Assembly: GCA_017307785.1 (NCBI GenBank)
Contig: JAFKGI010000020.1
Coordinates: 62,001 to 126,000 of the forward strand
Source: Vulcanimicrobiota bacterium
GTDB taxonomy: Bacteria; Vulcanimicrobiota; Xenobia; Xenobiales; JADMJV01
Length of the DNA stretch: 64,000 bases
Direction of reading: 5' to 3'
Part shown: positions 1-7,747 of the stretch, one piece after another
How positions within the stretch are numbered: position 1 is the first letter of the stretch
How the letters are laid out: each line of letters opens with the position of its first letter
Translations under genes and position numbers: made by a program
The notes under the pieces: model-generated
What the model was told of the DNA's origin: nothing
What the model saw: only the letters and a program-made list of their open reading frames with translations
Databases searched by the model: none

Positions 1-15
1 GCGAAGGGACCGGGC

Positions 16-3000
16 ATGAAAGCCAAGACTCTGCTCACCGCCCTTTTAGCCGGACAGATCGCCTGGGCCCTGCCGGAAAACGGCCAGGTCATTCAGGGTA
101 ATGTGCAGATCGGCAATCCGCAGGGCAATATTCTGCAGATTCTACAATCCAGCCCCAGCGGAATTATCAACTGGGGCTCTTTCAACATCGACCGCAACCA
201 GCTGGTGCAATTCCTCCAGCCAGGGGCCAGCTCGGCTCTGCTCAACCGCGTCATCGGCCAGGATCCCAGCCAGATTCTCGGCCAGATCCAGGCCAACGGC
301 CGCATTTTCCTGGTCAACCCTAACGGCATTCTCTTCGGCCCGGGCAGCTCCGTCAATGCCGGCAGCTTCCTGGCCACCACCCTGTCCATGAGCGACGAAG
401 ACTTTCTGGCCGGCCGCTACCACTTGAAGTCCGACCCCTCCAGCCCGCTGCGGGGGGTCACCAACCAAGGAGAGATCAAGGTCACCGAGGGCGGCTTTAT
501 CGCCCTCGTCTCTCCGCTGGTGCACAACCAGGGCCTGCTGGTGGCCCAACAAGGCCAGATCGTTCTGGGAGCCACCACTCAAGCCACTCTGACCGTGGAC
601 GCCCGCGGCCTGCTGCAAGTCAGCATTCCCAATGGCTTCCAGTCCCACGACCAGGCCCCCGGAGCCGCCGGCACGGTGCTGCTCACCCCCGGCCAGATGA
701 GCGAAACCCTGGCCGCCCTGGTCAGCACGCCGGCCAACCGCGGTGAGCGCATTGTGGAAACCACCCAGGGTATTCAACTGGTCGGCGGCGAGGGCTTGCT
801 GGTCAACGAGGGCAGCCTGCGCGTCGACGCCCCTCAGGGCACGGCCGGCAGCATCCGGCTCGACTCCAGCCAGGCCACCGTCAACACGCCGGGCAGCCTG
901 CTCAGCGCCAGTTCTCAGTTCGGCAACGGCGGCGAAATTCTCGTGCTCTCGGCCGGCACTACCCGCCAGCTGGGAGACCTCAAAGCCAGCTCGGCGGCGG
1001 CCGGCAACGGCGGCTTCATCGAAGTCAGCGGCAACCGTCTGTCCCTGAGCCAACGCCCCGATCTCTCGGCCCCGCAAGGCAAAGCCGGCACCCTTCTGCT
1101 GGATCCCACCGTCCTGCACATTAGCAACAACCCCAGCACTCTGACCCTTCCGGTCGACGCCGGCGACGGTGGAGCCGACGAGAACGTCAACGCCGCCGAC
1201 CTCGACACCGGCGGCACGGTCATGCTGCAAGCCACCCAGGACGTCATCGTCGACGCCGGCACGGTGGTCACCCTGAACAACCCGACCGACCTTCAGATCG
1301 ACGCCCAGAACCGCGACTTTCTCATGGAAACCGGCAGCTCGTTCGTGGGCAACAACCCGGGCGCCAGTCTCACCGTCACGGCCGGACGCCACGCCAATCT
1401 GACCGATGTGCGTCTCAACACCGTCTCGGTCACGGCGGGCGGCAACATCACCCTGAACACCGGTGGCTACGGGGCAGCCGGCTCGCCCACTCAGCTCCTG
1501 CTGAGCGGCGGCAACCTGACCGCGGCCGCGGGCGCCCAGGTGGACCTGTTCGGCTCCACCATCGACTTCCAGGCGCTCGGCACCAACGGCATCACCGCCG
1601 AGGCCGGTTCCCGTCTGAGGGCCAACGGACCGGCCACCATGAGCCTGATTTCGAGCAACGGCGAAGTCAATCTCCGCGAGGCCACCCTGGAGGCTCCCCA
1701 GAGCGGCTCGAACATCACCGTCAGCGCCAACCAACAGTTGACCATGGGCAGCTCGCTCGCTCCCACCACCAACCTGCATTCGGACACCTTCGTGCAGTTC
1801 AACGACTCCACCATCGGCGTGACCGGCCCGCTCACCACCCTCAACGTCACCGCCAACCAGGGCATTCCATTCTTCTCCGGGGCCACCACCAACATCTTGG
1901 GTAGCGCCGCCAACGTCACCCTGACTTCTCAGGGCGACGCCGGAATCTTTGACAACCACCACCTCAACCTCAACAATGCGGCCGCCAACCTGACCATCGA
2001 ATCTCCCGCCGGCTTCTTCCTCAGCCCGGGGGCCTCCATCCTCGGCCAGGGCGCCCTCAATGTGACCATCCACTCCAACGGCCCGGGCGCCAACTTCCTG
2101 ATGGGCAACAACGCCCTCATCAGCGCTCCCGGCGCCAGCCGGCTCGAAGTCAACGCCACCAACCTGGCTAGCTTCCGGGATGGCCGGATCGACTTACCCA
2201 ACGCCGCCTCCAACGTCAGTCTGAGCAGCGGAGACCTGCTGGCCGTCGGCAGCGTTCAGGCGCCCAGGACCAACCTGCACTCCAATACCTTCGTCCAGTT
2301 CAACAACTCCACCATCGGCGTGGCCGGCCAGGCCACCACCCTCAACGTCACCGCCAACCAGGGCATTCCCTTTGTGGGCGACGGCGCCACCACCATTCTG
2401 GGCAACACCGCCAACGTAACCTTTACCTCCCAGGGCGACGCCGGCATGTTCGACAATCATCGGCTCAGTCTGAACAACTCCCAGGCCAACGTGACCATCA
2501 CCGCGCCGAATGGCTTCTTTATGAATCCGGGAGCCTCGATCGTGGGCCAGGGTGCGCTGAACTTGACCATCAGCAGCCCCAATGGCAGCATCCTGATGTA
2601 TCCCAACACGCTCATCAGCGCACCCGGCCCCAGCCGGATCGGCATGACGGCCAACAACGCCGTAAGCTTCTTCGGCGGCTCCATCCAACTGCCCCATGCC
2701 GCTTCCAACATCAGCCTGCAGGCGCTCAACGGGGTCACTCGCGTCAACCAGATCACCACCGGAGGAAGCCTGAACCTCCAGTCCAGCGTGGGCAACGTCC
2801 GCATCCTCGACCACATCGAGGGCAACGACGTCAAAATCCAGGCGGCCGGCAACCTCGTCGCCGACGGCCCCCAGGTTACGCCTTACATCATCGCTCACAA
2901 CAGCCTCGACCTCACCGCCAGCTCCATCTCGGGCCCGCTCAACCTCCCCGAAGTCGGCCTGGTTTCCGCCTTTCCCCTGGCGACCGACGGATCGGCCGTG

Positions 3001-3513
3001 GTGCGCATCCAGGTCACCGGCACCAACCAGAGCTCGCTGGGCAACCGCGCCGCCAACCTCTACTATTACTTCCCCTCCAGCCAGGACACTCAGGTCACGG
3101 CCAATAACGGCGACGTGTTGCTCTATCGCCAACCCGGCCCTCCCACTGCCAACAGCAACGCCGGCACCGTAACCACCCGCGACGACCTGACTCCCGCCCA
3201 GAGCGCGGAAATCACCCAACAGTCGGCTATCGTCCAGATCCAGCTCTCCAACCTTTACTCCCTCAACGACCTCCCCTCGAGCAGTTCGGTGTTGATGCTC
3301 AGCTATGACAACACCGGACTGACCCATTTCTCCCCGGTGCCCCTGAGCTCTCCCCTGGTGGAACTGGTGGTGCTCAGCCCCGAGGCCGCCGCCAAACACC
3401 AGAGCGTCAGCGAAAATCAAGCCAACAGCATGATCCTGGCCGGCAACGATGAGGACGAAGAACTGCGCTACTGGCGCCGGCTCATCGAAGGTTTCATCAT
3501 CTGGGAAGACTGA
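16..3513 (+). CDS. Two-partner-secretion exoprotein with filamentous haemagglutinin-type N-terminal domain
   Basis: This 1,165-residue protein is a TpsA-type exoprotein. It should be exported by Sec and then cross the outer membrane through a TpsB pore to act at the cell surface or outside. A signal peptide fills residues 1-18 and cleavage after AWA is likely. Residues about 20-150 form the TPS domain with the diagnostic NPNGILFG at 101-108. The rest is Gly/Asn/Thr/Ser-rich and looks like a beta-helix, including a 167-residue tandem duplication. The acidic C-terminus ends in an Arg/Trp-containing stretch rather than a toxin domain that I recognise. No TpsB gene lies downstream, so it may sit upstream of the window or elsewhere. 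The ATG at 16 follows a GAAGGGA ribosome site. The family call is secure; the adhesin or other role is not known. Confidence 0.9.
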   Translation: MKAKTLLTALLAGQIAWALPENGQVIQGNVQIGNPQGNILQILQSSPSGIINWGSFNIDRNQLVQFLQPGASSALLNRVIGQDPSQILGQIQANGRIFLVNPNGILFGPGSSVNAGSFLATTLSMSDEDFLAGRYHLKSDPSSPLRGVTNQGEIKVTEGGFIALVSPLVHNQGLLVAQQGQIVLGATTQATLTVDARGLLQVSIPNGFQSHDQAPGAAGTVLLTPGQMSETLAALVSTPANRGERIVETTQGIQLVGGEGLLVNEGSLRVDAPQGTAGSIRLDSSQATVNTPGSLLSASSQFGNGGEILVLSAGTTRQLGDLKASSAAAGNGGFIEVSGNRLSLSQRPDLSAPQGKAGTLLLDPTVLHISNNPSTLTLPVDAGDGGADENVNAADLDTGGTVMLQATQDVIVDAGTVVTLNNPTDLQIDAQNRDFLMETGSSFVGNNPGASLTVTAGRHANLTDVRLNTVSVTAGGNITLNTGGYGAAGSPTQLLLSGGNLTAAAGAQVDLFGSTIDFQALGTNGITAEAGSRLRANGPATMSLISSNGEVNLREATLEAPQSGSNITVSANQQLTMGSSLAPTTNLHSDTFVQFNDSTIGVTGPLTTLNVTANQGIPFFSGATTNILGSAANVTLTSQGDAGIFDNHHLNLNNAAANLTIESPAGFFLSPGASILGQGALNVTIHSNGPGANFLMGNNALISAPGASRLEVNATNLASFRDGRIDLPNAASNVSLSSGDLLAVGSVQAPRTNLHSNTFVQFNNSTIGVAGQATTLNVTANQGIPFVGDGATTILGNTANVTFTSQGDAGMFDNHRLSLNNSQANVTITAPNGFFMNPGASIVGQGALNLTISSPNGSILMYPNTLISAPGPSRIGMTANNAVSFFGGSIQLPHAASNISLQALNGVTRVNQITTGGSLNLQSSVGNVRILDHIEGNDVKIQAAGNLVADGPQVTPYIIAHNSLDLTASSISGPLNLPEVGLVSAFPLATDGSAVVRIQVTGTNQSSLGNRAANLYYYFPSSQDTQVTANNGDVLLYRQPGPPTANSNAGTVTTRDDLTPAQSAEITQQSAIVQIQLSNLYSLNDLPSSSSVLMLSYDNTGLTHFSPVPLSSPLVELVVLSPEAAAKHQSVSENQANSMILAGNDEDEELRYWRRLIEGFIIWED
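1771..2720 (+). repeat. Tandem in-gene duplication, about 501 bp period
   Basis: Two head-to-tail copies start at 1771 and 2272, an offset of 501 bases or 167 codons. Each begins with an NLHS-type segment, passes through a TLNVTANQGIPF segment and ends near an AASN-[VI]-SL segment. The copies differ at many positions, so the duplication is not recent. It lengthens the predicted beta-helix stalk by a whole number of codons. Confidence 0.8.
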
Positions 3514-3609
3514 CAACCATTCTGTCTCTGATCGCGTCGCGCCGTCCTCTATACCCATTCTGACCCGGGGAGGCCGAATGGCGAGAGATGCCTAAGAACC
3601 CCAAAGAGA

Positions 3610-4764
3610 ATGATTGAAAGATATCTGGAAATCCACCGCCGCAAGGTCAGAGGTCATGAAGGTGCCGCCGTGCGCCAACTGGCCGCAGCTCCGGCCAGTC
3701 CTTTGGCCGGACTGGAGCCGGTCGAGCGCGTCTTCTTGGAAGGCACGTCGCCGGTCAGCCTGGGCCAGCTATCCCTGCGCACGGTCGAAGAAGCCAACGA
3801 ATTTCTGCGCAGTTACGGAATCGAACCCGAATCTCCCATCGACCAGTACAAGATGCGCGAAATCCATCGCGAAGCCGTCGACTTCCTCAAGCGACTGCTC
3901 TGCCCGGCCCCGCGCTCCTGTGACGCCAGTTTGCAGATGCCGGCCGAGGTCGAAGACCACACCAATATCACTCGCTTCCTGATCGGCGACTCCAACCCCA
4001 ACCTGCAATCCTGGGCCTGTGCCGTGCTGCGCGTCATGCACGCCATCACCTACGCCAATCAGGTTTCCGCCGGACCCCATTCGGCCGAAATTCGCCGTCA
4101 AATTCTCGACCGTTTTCGCACCCGTGTCCACACCGACGCGGCGGGCCAGCTCTGGTTCGGGCGCGGAGCCGAGGCTGTCCCCCTCTGCTCTATCCAATAT
4201 CGCGAAGAAAAAGCTCGCGACAGCGTCATTCTGAAATTGCTGCACAAGCCGGACAATTTGCCCACCAGCGTGCATGACCGGGTCGGCGTGCGCCTGGTCA
4301 CCCCCACCAAAAAAGAGGCCTTGCTGGCGCTGCAATACATTTCCCGTCACCATCTGGCCAATGTAGCCCACTTGACGCCGGGACGCTCGCGCAACACTCT
4401 GCTCACCGAAGAGGGGCCTCAATCCAATCCCTATTCCAGCCCGGATTTTCGCTCGATCCAATTCACCTGTCGGCAGCTGATCCGCCTGGACAATCCGATG
4501 TTTTTAGCCACCAAAAAAATGCGAAAAGCCCTCACAGAAAGCCCCCACCGAGACGTCGAGGCCGCCCTCACCGAACTGGAGCGCCACGCCAGCTCGCCCT
4601 ACATTCGCTTCCTGTTCCCCTACGAAATTCAAATCCTCGACCAGGAAAATGACCTCAAAACCCAGGTGGGCGACTCCTCGCATTCTAACTATCGCCTGCG
4701 CCAACTGCGCGCCGTGCGCCACCGCGTCTTTCCCGTCGATCTGCTGGATGGGAAGAAAATCTAG
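3610..4764 (+). CDS. Divergent RelA/SpoT-like nucleotidyltransferase-fold protein
   Basis: This 384-residue protein is tentatively assigned to the RelA/SpoT synthetase fold. A stretch near residues 195-230 (SIQYREEKARDS, then HDRVGVRLV) parallels the substrate-contacting and catalytic-Asp segment of ppGpp synthetases. An FRSIQF segment near 283 takes the place of the family's YxSxH motif. PYEIQIL near 337 matches the ExQxRT motif, but without the Arg-Thr. An HD hydrolase domain, TGS and ACT domains are all absent. It may therefore make or bind a different nucleotide product, or be inactive. The nearest family I can suggest is the TIGR04552/TIGR04562 type described in myxobacteria, and that is from memory. 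The ATG at 3610 follows AAAGAGA. Confidence 0.5.
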   Translation: MIERYLEIHRRKVRGHEGAAVRQLAAAPASPLAGLEPVERVFLEGTSPVSLGQLSLRTVEEANEFLRSYGIEPESPIDQYKMREIHREAVDFLKRLLCPAPRSCDASLQMPAEVEDHTNITRFLIGDSNPNLQSWACAVLRVMHAITYANQVSAGPHSAEIRRQILDRFRTRVHTDAAGQLWFGRGAEAVPLCSIQYREEKARDSVILKLLHKPDNLPTSVHDRVGVRLVTPTKKEALLALQYISRHHLANVAHLTPGRSRNTLLTEEGPQSNPYSSPDFRSIQFTCRQLIRLDNPMFLATKKMRKALTESPHRDVEAALTELERHASSPYIRFLFPYEIQILDQENDLKTQVGDSSHSNYRLRQLRAVRHRVFPVDLLDGKKI

Positions 4765-4784
4765 AGAGGAGCGACCTACCCAGG

Positions 4785-5078
4785 ATGAACTCTTTCACGC
4801 GCCGGCGATTCTTGCTCGACCTGGCCGCCATCGGCGGCATCCTGGCCTTCTCGGCCGGCCAGGAACTGGAAGCCCGACCTCTGCCCAGCCCCGAGCTGAA
4901 AAAGAAGATGGACGACGCCATCGACAAAGCCTTCGCCAAGCCCAAACAAGACCCGCCTCCTCCCAAGCCCAAAGACTGCCCGCCCAACTATCCCACCCCT
5001 GGCCGAGTCCCGCCCTCACCCCGCTATCCGTCCCCGGGAGTGGTCGCCCCACCTGAGTCGCGACCCCCGAATCGCTAG
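4785..5078 (+). CDS. Small Tat-signal, proline-rich exported protein
   Basis: This 97-residue protein begins with a twin-arginine signal (SFTRRRFLLDLAAIGG), so it is probably exported folded or with a cofactor-bearing partner. The mature part has a short Lys/Asp-rich helix around residues 38-52, then a Pro-rich tail with one Cys and no recognisable domain. It lies 20 bp after the RelA/SpoT-like gene with a GAGAGG ribosome site, so the two may be cotranscribed. Its TAG stop sits inside a CTAG shared with the stop of the convergent phosphoesterase gene. Function unknown. Confidence 0.65.
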   Translation: MNSFTRRRFLLDLAAIGGILAFSAGQELEARPLPSPELKKKMDDAIDKAFAKPKQDPPPPKPKDCPPNYPTPGRVPPSPRYPSPGVVAPPESRPPNR

Positions 5079-6793
5079 GGGTAGAGTCGACGCACGGCCT
5101 TGGGAATCTTGGCCGGCTTGTCACCCGGTCCACTGATGTTCGCGCCACGCAGCTTGAGCGGCTCCTGCTCGTCCCAGTGACCGGTCGGCGAATGCAGCGA
5201 AGGATGCACATTTCTGCCAAATAACACCGTATCCACGGTTTCCCCTCGACCCACTCCCACCACACCGAAACCAAACCACGGATAGTAATGACCATTCACG
5301 GTCTCCGGCTCAGAACCACCGGAACCCGCGACGACTTGCTGCACAGAACCGCCCATTGGCTGCTTGGTGGACATCAAATGAGCGTGAGCACAGAAGAATC
5401 CGCGCACCTTGGTGTTGGGGTTCGGCGTCTCCAACTCGCTGTCACTGGTCGCCCCCGGATTGTTGAGCAGGCGATTGAAGTTGGTGGCTTCACTGTTGAC
5501 GTCGTTGATGCCGAACTCGGTCTGGATTTGCTTAAAAGGCCGATGCCCAAAAACAAAAATGTGCTTGACCGAATGATCGGCCTGCGCCTGCGCCAGTCGC
5601 TCGCGAATCCACTGCAGCGGAATGCGCCCCACGTTTTCCACGCCGTCACCGGTATAAGTATCGGTATTGAGCACCATAAAAAGATATTCGCCGGTCTCGC
5701 TAATGCTGCCGTCGGCCTTGGCGCGAAAGGTGTAGGAAAGCTGACTCTCGTCCCGCTTCAGGGTGCCCTGCCTCAGGGTCAGACCGCCCTTATCATATTG
5801 CACGCCGGGCTTGGGCCCATTGTTGCCCTTGAGATAAGGCTGCATCTCTTCCACGAAAACCGCGCCGCTGTCTTCATTGGGTAATTCCTGGGCATTGCTG
5901 GGGGTGCGGTAGCACATCTCGTGGTTGCCGGGCATCACGACTACGGTGACGTCCGAGGGAAAAAGCGAACCAGCGGCGGGCGCCTTGACCTCTTTGGTTT
6001 CGCCATTAGCATCGACAATGACTGGACCCGTGGCCCGAATCTTCTTCCAGCCGCTCATCTCTTTCCTCAAAATAGGAACAGAATCGGCCGTCGCATTGAC
6101 GCGTGGTTTCTGCACCACATCCCCGCACAGAAAGACGAACTTGGGCCGAGGGCTGAGCGACTGAATGTCCTCGAAATGCTGACGCAATTGGGCGACGTTG
6201 GCGGTGGAATCCTTTTCGTCTTGATTTAGCTGGTTGCGATAATCGGGTCGATTGTCGGCTTCTGGAATGCCGCGATTGCAGCCGAAAAAGGCAAAGGAGA
6301 ATTTGATATCGTCCCCGACCACCGGATTTTCCCCCAGCGGATTGTCGCCTTCCTCGATCGTCTTGCCCTTTAAGGCGGCTCTGGGCAGTAATACCAACGG
6401 CGGATTGACGATCTCCGAAGGGAATCGATCTTCTTCCAAGTTCTTGGCCGACTCCACGAAGGTGGCCAACACCTGCCCCCGTAAGTCCAGATATTCCAGC
6501 AGCAGCGTGCTCACCTCGGACTTGAGATTCACGGTCACGCTGGGCTGGACTTTCAGCGTCTCCGTCTGCACGGGATCGCCTTCAACATCCGCCCCGGAGA
6601 TTCGCATCTGCGCCGAACCCACCGGTGCTTGAGCAGTGATCTTGACCGAATAGGTCGGATCAGAGGCGCTCTGACTCGAAGAATTCTGGCTCGTTTGCGT
6701 ACTGCTATTGGTACCGCAGCCCAGCGACCAGAGGGCCAAAGAAGCGCTGGCCAGGCTTAGCGCTACAAAAAAACTTTTTGAACCAGTCTTCAC
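5075..6793 (-). CDS. Calcineurin-like metallophosphoesterase lipoprotein
   Basis: The 572-residue product hydrolyses phosphoesters with a two-metal centre, but its substrate cannot be read from sequence. The N-terminus has a lipoprotein signal ending in LWSLGC, so it is probably lipid-anchored outside the cytoplasm. A Ser/Gln/Thr linker follows, then a beta-rich region of about 100 residues. The phosphoesterase motifs come in the family order: FFGCNRG in place of the first DxH, FLCGDVVQ, VVMPGNHEM, FVFGHRP and FCAHAHLM. The first motif lacks the usual Asp-x-His pair, so metal binding may be altered there. Gene ends overlap the preceding convergent gene by 4 bp. Confidence 0.85.
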   Translation of the reverse strand: MKTGSKSFFVALSLASASLALWSLGCGTNSSTQTSQNSSSQSASDPTYSVKITAQAPVGSAQMRISGADVEGDPVQTETLKVQPSVTVNLKSEVSTLLLEYLDLRGQVLATFVESAKNLEEDRFPSEIVNPPLVLLPRAALKGKTIEEGDNPLGENPVVGDDIKFSFAFFGCNRGIPEADNRPDYRNQLNQDEKDSTANVAQLRQHFEDIQSLSPRPKFVFLCGDVVQKPRVNATADSVPILRKEMSGWKKIRATGPVIVDANGETKEVKAPAAGSLFPSDVTVVVMPGNHEMCYRTPSNAQELPNEDSGAVFVEEMQPYLKGNNGPKPGVQYDKGGLTLRQGTLKRDESQLSYTFRAKADGSISETGEYLFMVLNTDTYTGDGVENVGRIPLQWIRERLAQAQADHSVKHIFVFGHRPFKQIQTEFGINDVNSEATNFNRLLNNPGATSDSELETPNPNTKVRGFFCAHAHLMSTKQPMGGSVQQVVAGSGGSEPETVNGHYYPWFGFGVVGVGRGETVDTVLFGRNVHPSLHSPTGHWDEQEPLKLRGANISGPGDKPAKIPKAVRRLYP

Positions 6794-6871
6794 AATGGAA
6801 ATCTCCCCGGGTAGATTGGCCCGTCATTTCCACAAGGCCGCGGCTTTCTCCGCCCCGAAGCAGCGGTCATC

Positions 6872-7747
6872 GTGTCCTGGATCCGCCACCTGAACCCTCA
6901 TGAACAAAGTCTGCTGCGCGAAACCGAGCAGCAGCTGCTAACACCCCCGCCGCCCCGGGGCAAACTGGGCGCCTGGGGCGAGAAAAAGCTGACCCAGCTA
7001 GCAGAAAAAGTTCCGGAAAATCTCAAAACCCAGCTGACCAACGCTGTTTCCAACGCCCTCGAGCAAATGCGCCAGGGCTCCACCTGGCTGGTTTCCCGCG
7101 ACGCCGTGATCCAAAGACTGGAACGTGACCTCGGACCCATCCGTGGATCCCTGGATATTCTGCGCCAACCAGTCCATCGGCTCGATGCTTTTTGCGCCGA
7201 CCTGGTCCAAACCAACACCACCGGACTGACCCTAGAAGGCGCCGTGACCGGTGCAGCGGGCGTGGTCGGCCTCATCGCCGACATCCCCATTCTCTACTGC
7301 TGTCTCTTCCGCATCATCCAGGAAATCGCCATCGTCTACGGCTTCCCCATCAAACCGCCCCAGGAACGCTTCCACGTCATTCAGGTGCTGGATTTGGGCC
7401 ACAGTATGGGCAGCGCCCACCGCCCCGACCTCAGCCGCCAGACCTTTCAAATGCAGGAAATGATCGGCCAGGGCACCACCGTGGAAGCCCTGGAAGCCGT
7501 CCAGGCCTTCGGCATGCGCAGCTCCGGACCACAAACCCAGGCACTGGTGCGCAACTTCCGCCTGGCCCGCCAGCTGGCGCTGGACTTGCTGGAACGCAAA
7601 TTACTGCAAGGACTGGTGGTCATCGGCTCGGCCATCGGCGCCGCCTCCAATTACCAGCTGGCCCGCGACGTCGGCCTGGCGGCCCGCCACACCTACCGCC
7701 GCCGTTTCCTCATGGAAGTTGCCTTACGCCGCTCCGTGACGGGCTAG
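6872..7747 (+). CDS. EcsC family protein
   Basis: This 291-residue protein matches the EcsC family. The diagnostic segment runs from about residue 122 to 160: a Gly/Ala-rich stretch (GAVTGAAGVVGLIADIP), then a hydrophobic stretch containing IIQEIAIVYGF. EcsC proteins are named after the third gene of the Bacillus Ecs ABC-transporter operon, but no ABC transporter lies beside this one, so its role is open. The GTG start at 6872 has a weak ribosome site. The 3' end overlaps the convergent cyclase gene by 24 bp. Confidence 0.8.
   Translation: MSWIRHLNPHEQSLLRETEQQLLTPPPPRGKLGAWGEKKLTQLAEKVPENLKTQLTNAVSNALEQMRQGSTWLVSRDAVIQRLERDLGPIRGSLDILRQPVHRLDAFCADLVQTNTTGLTLEGAVTGAAGVVGLIADIPILYCCLFRIIQEIAIVYGFPIKPPQERFHVIQVLDLGHSMGSAHRPDLSRQTFQMQEMIGQGTTVEALEAVQAFGMRSSGPQTQALVRNFRLARQLALDLLERKLLQGLVVIGSAIGAASNYQLARDVGLAARHTYRRRFLMEVALRRSVTG

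Noticed and set aside
142..3558. Long minus-strand frames (643 and 454 codons) opposite the TPS exoprotein
   Set aside because: They are GC-rich antisense shadows with Gly/Val/Asp-rich products and no motifs; the plus-strand gene has a signal peptide and a TPS domain.
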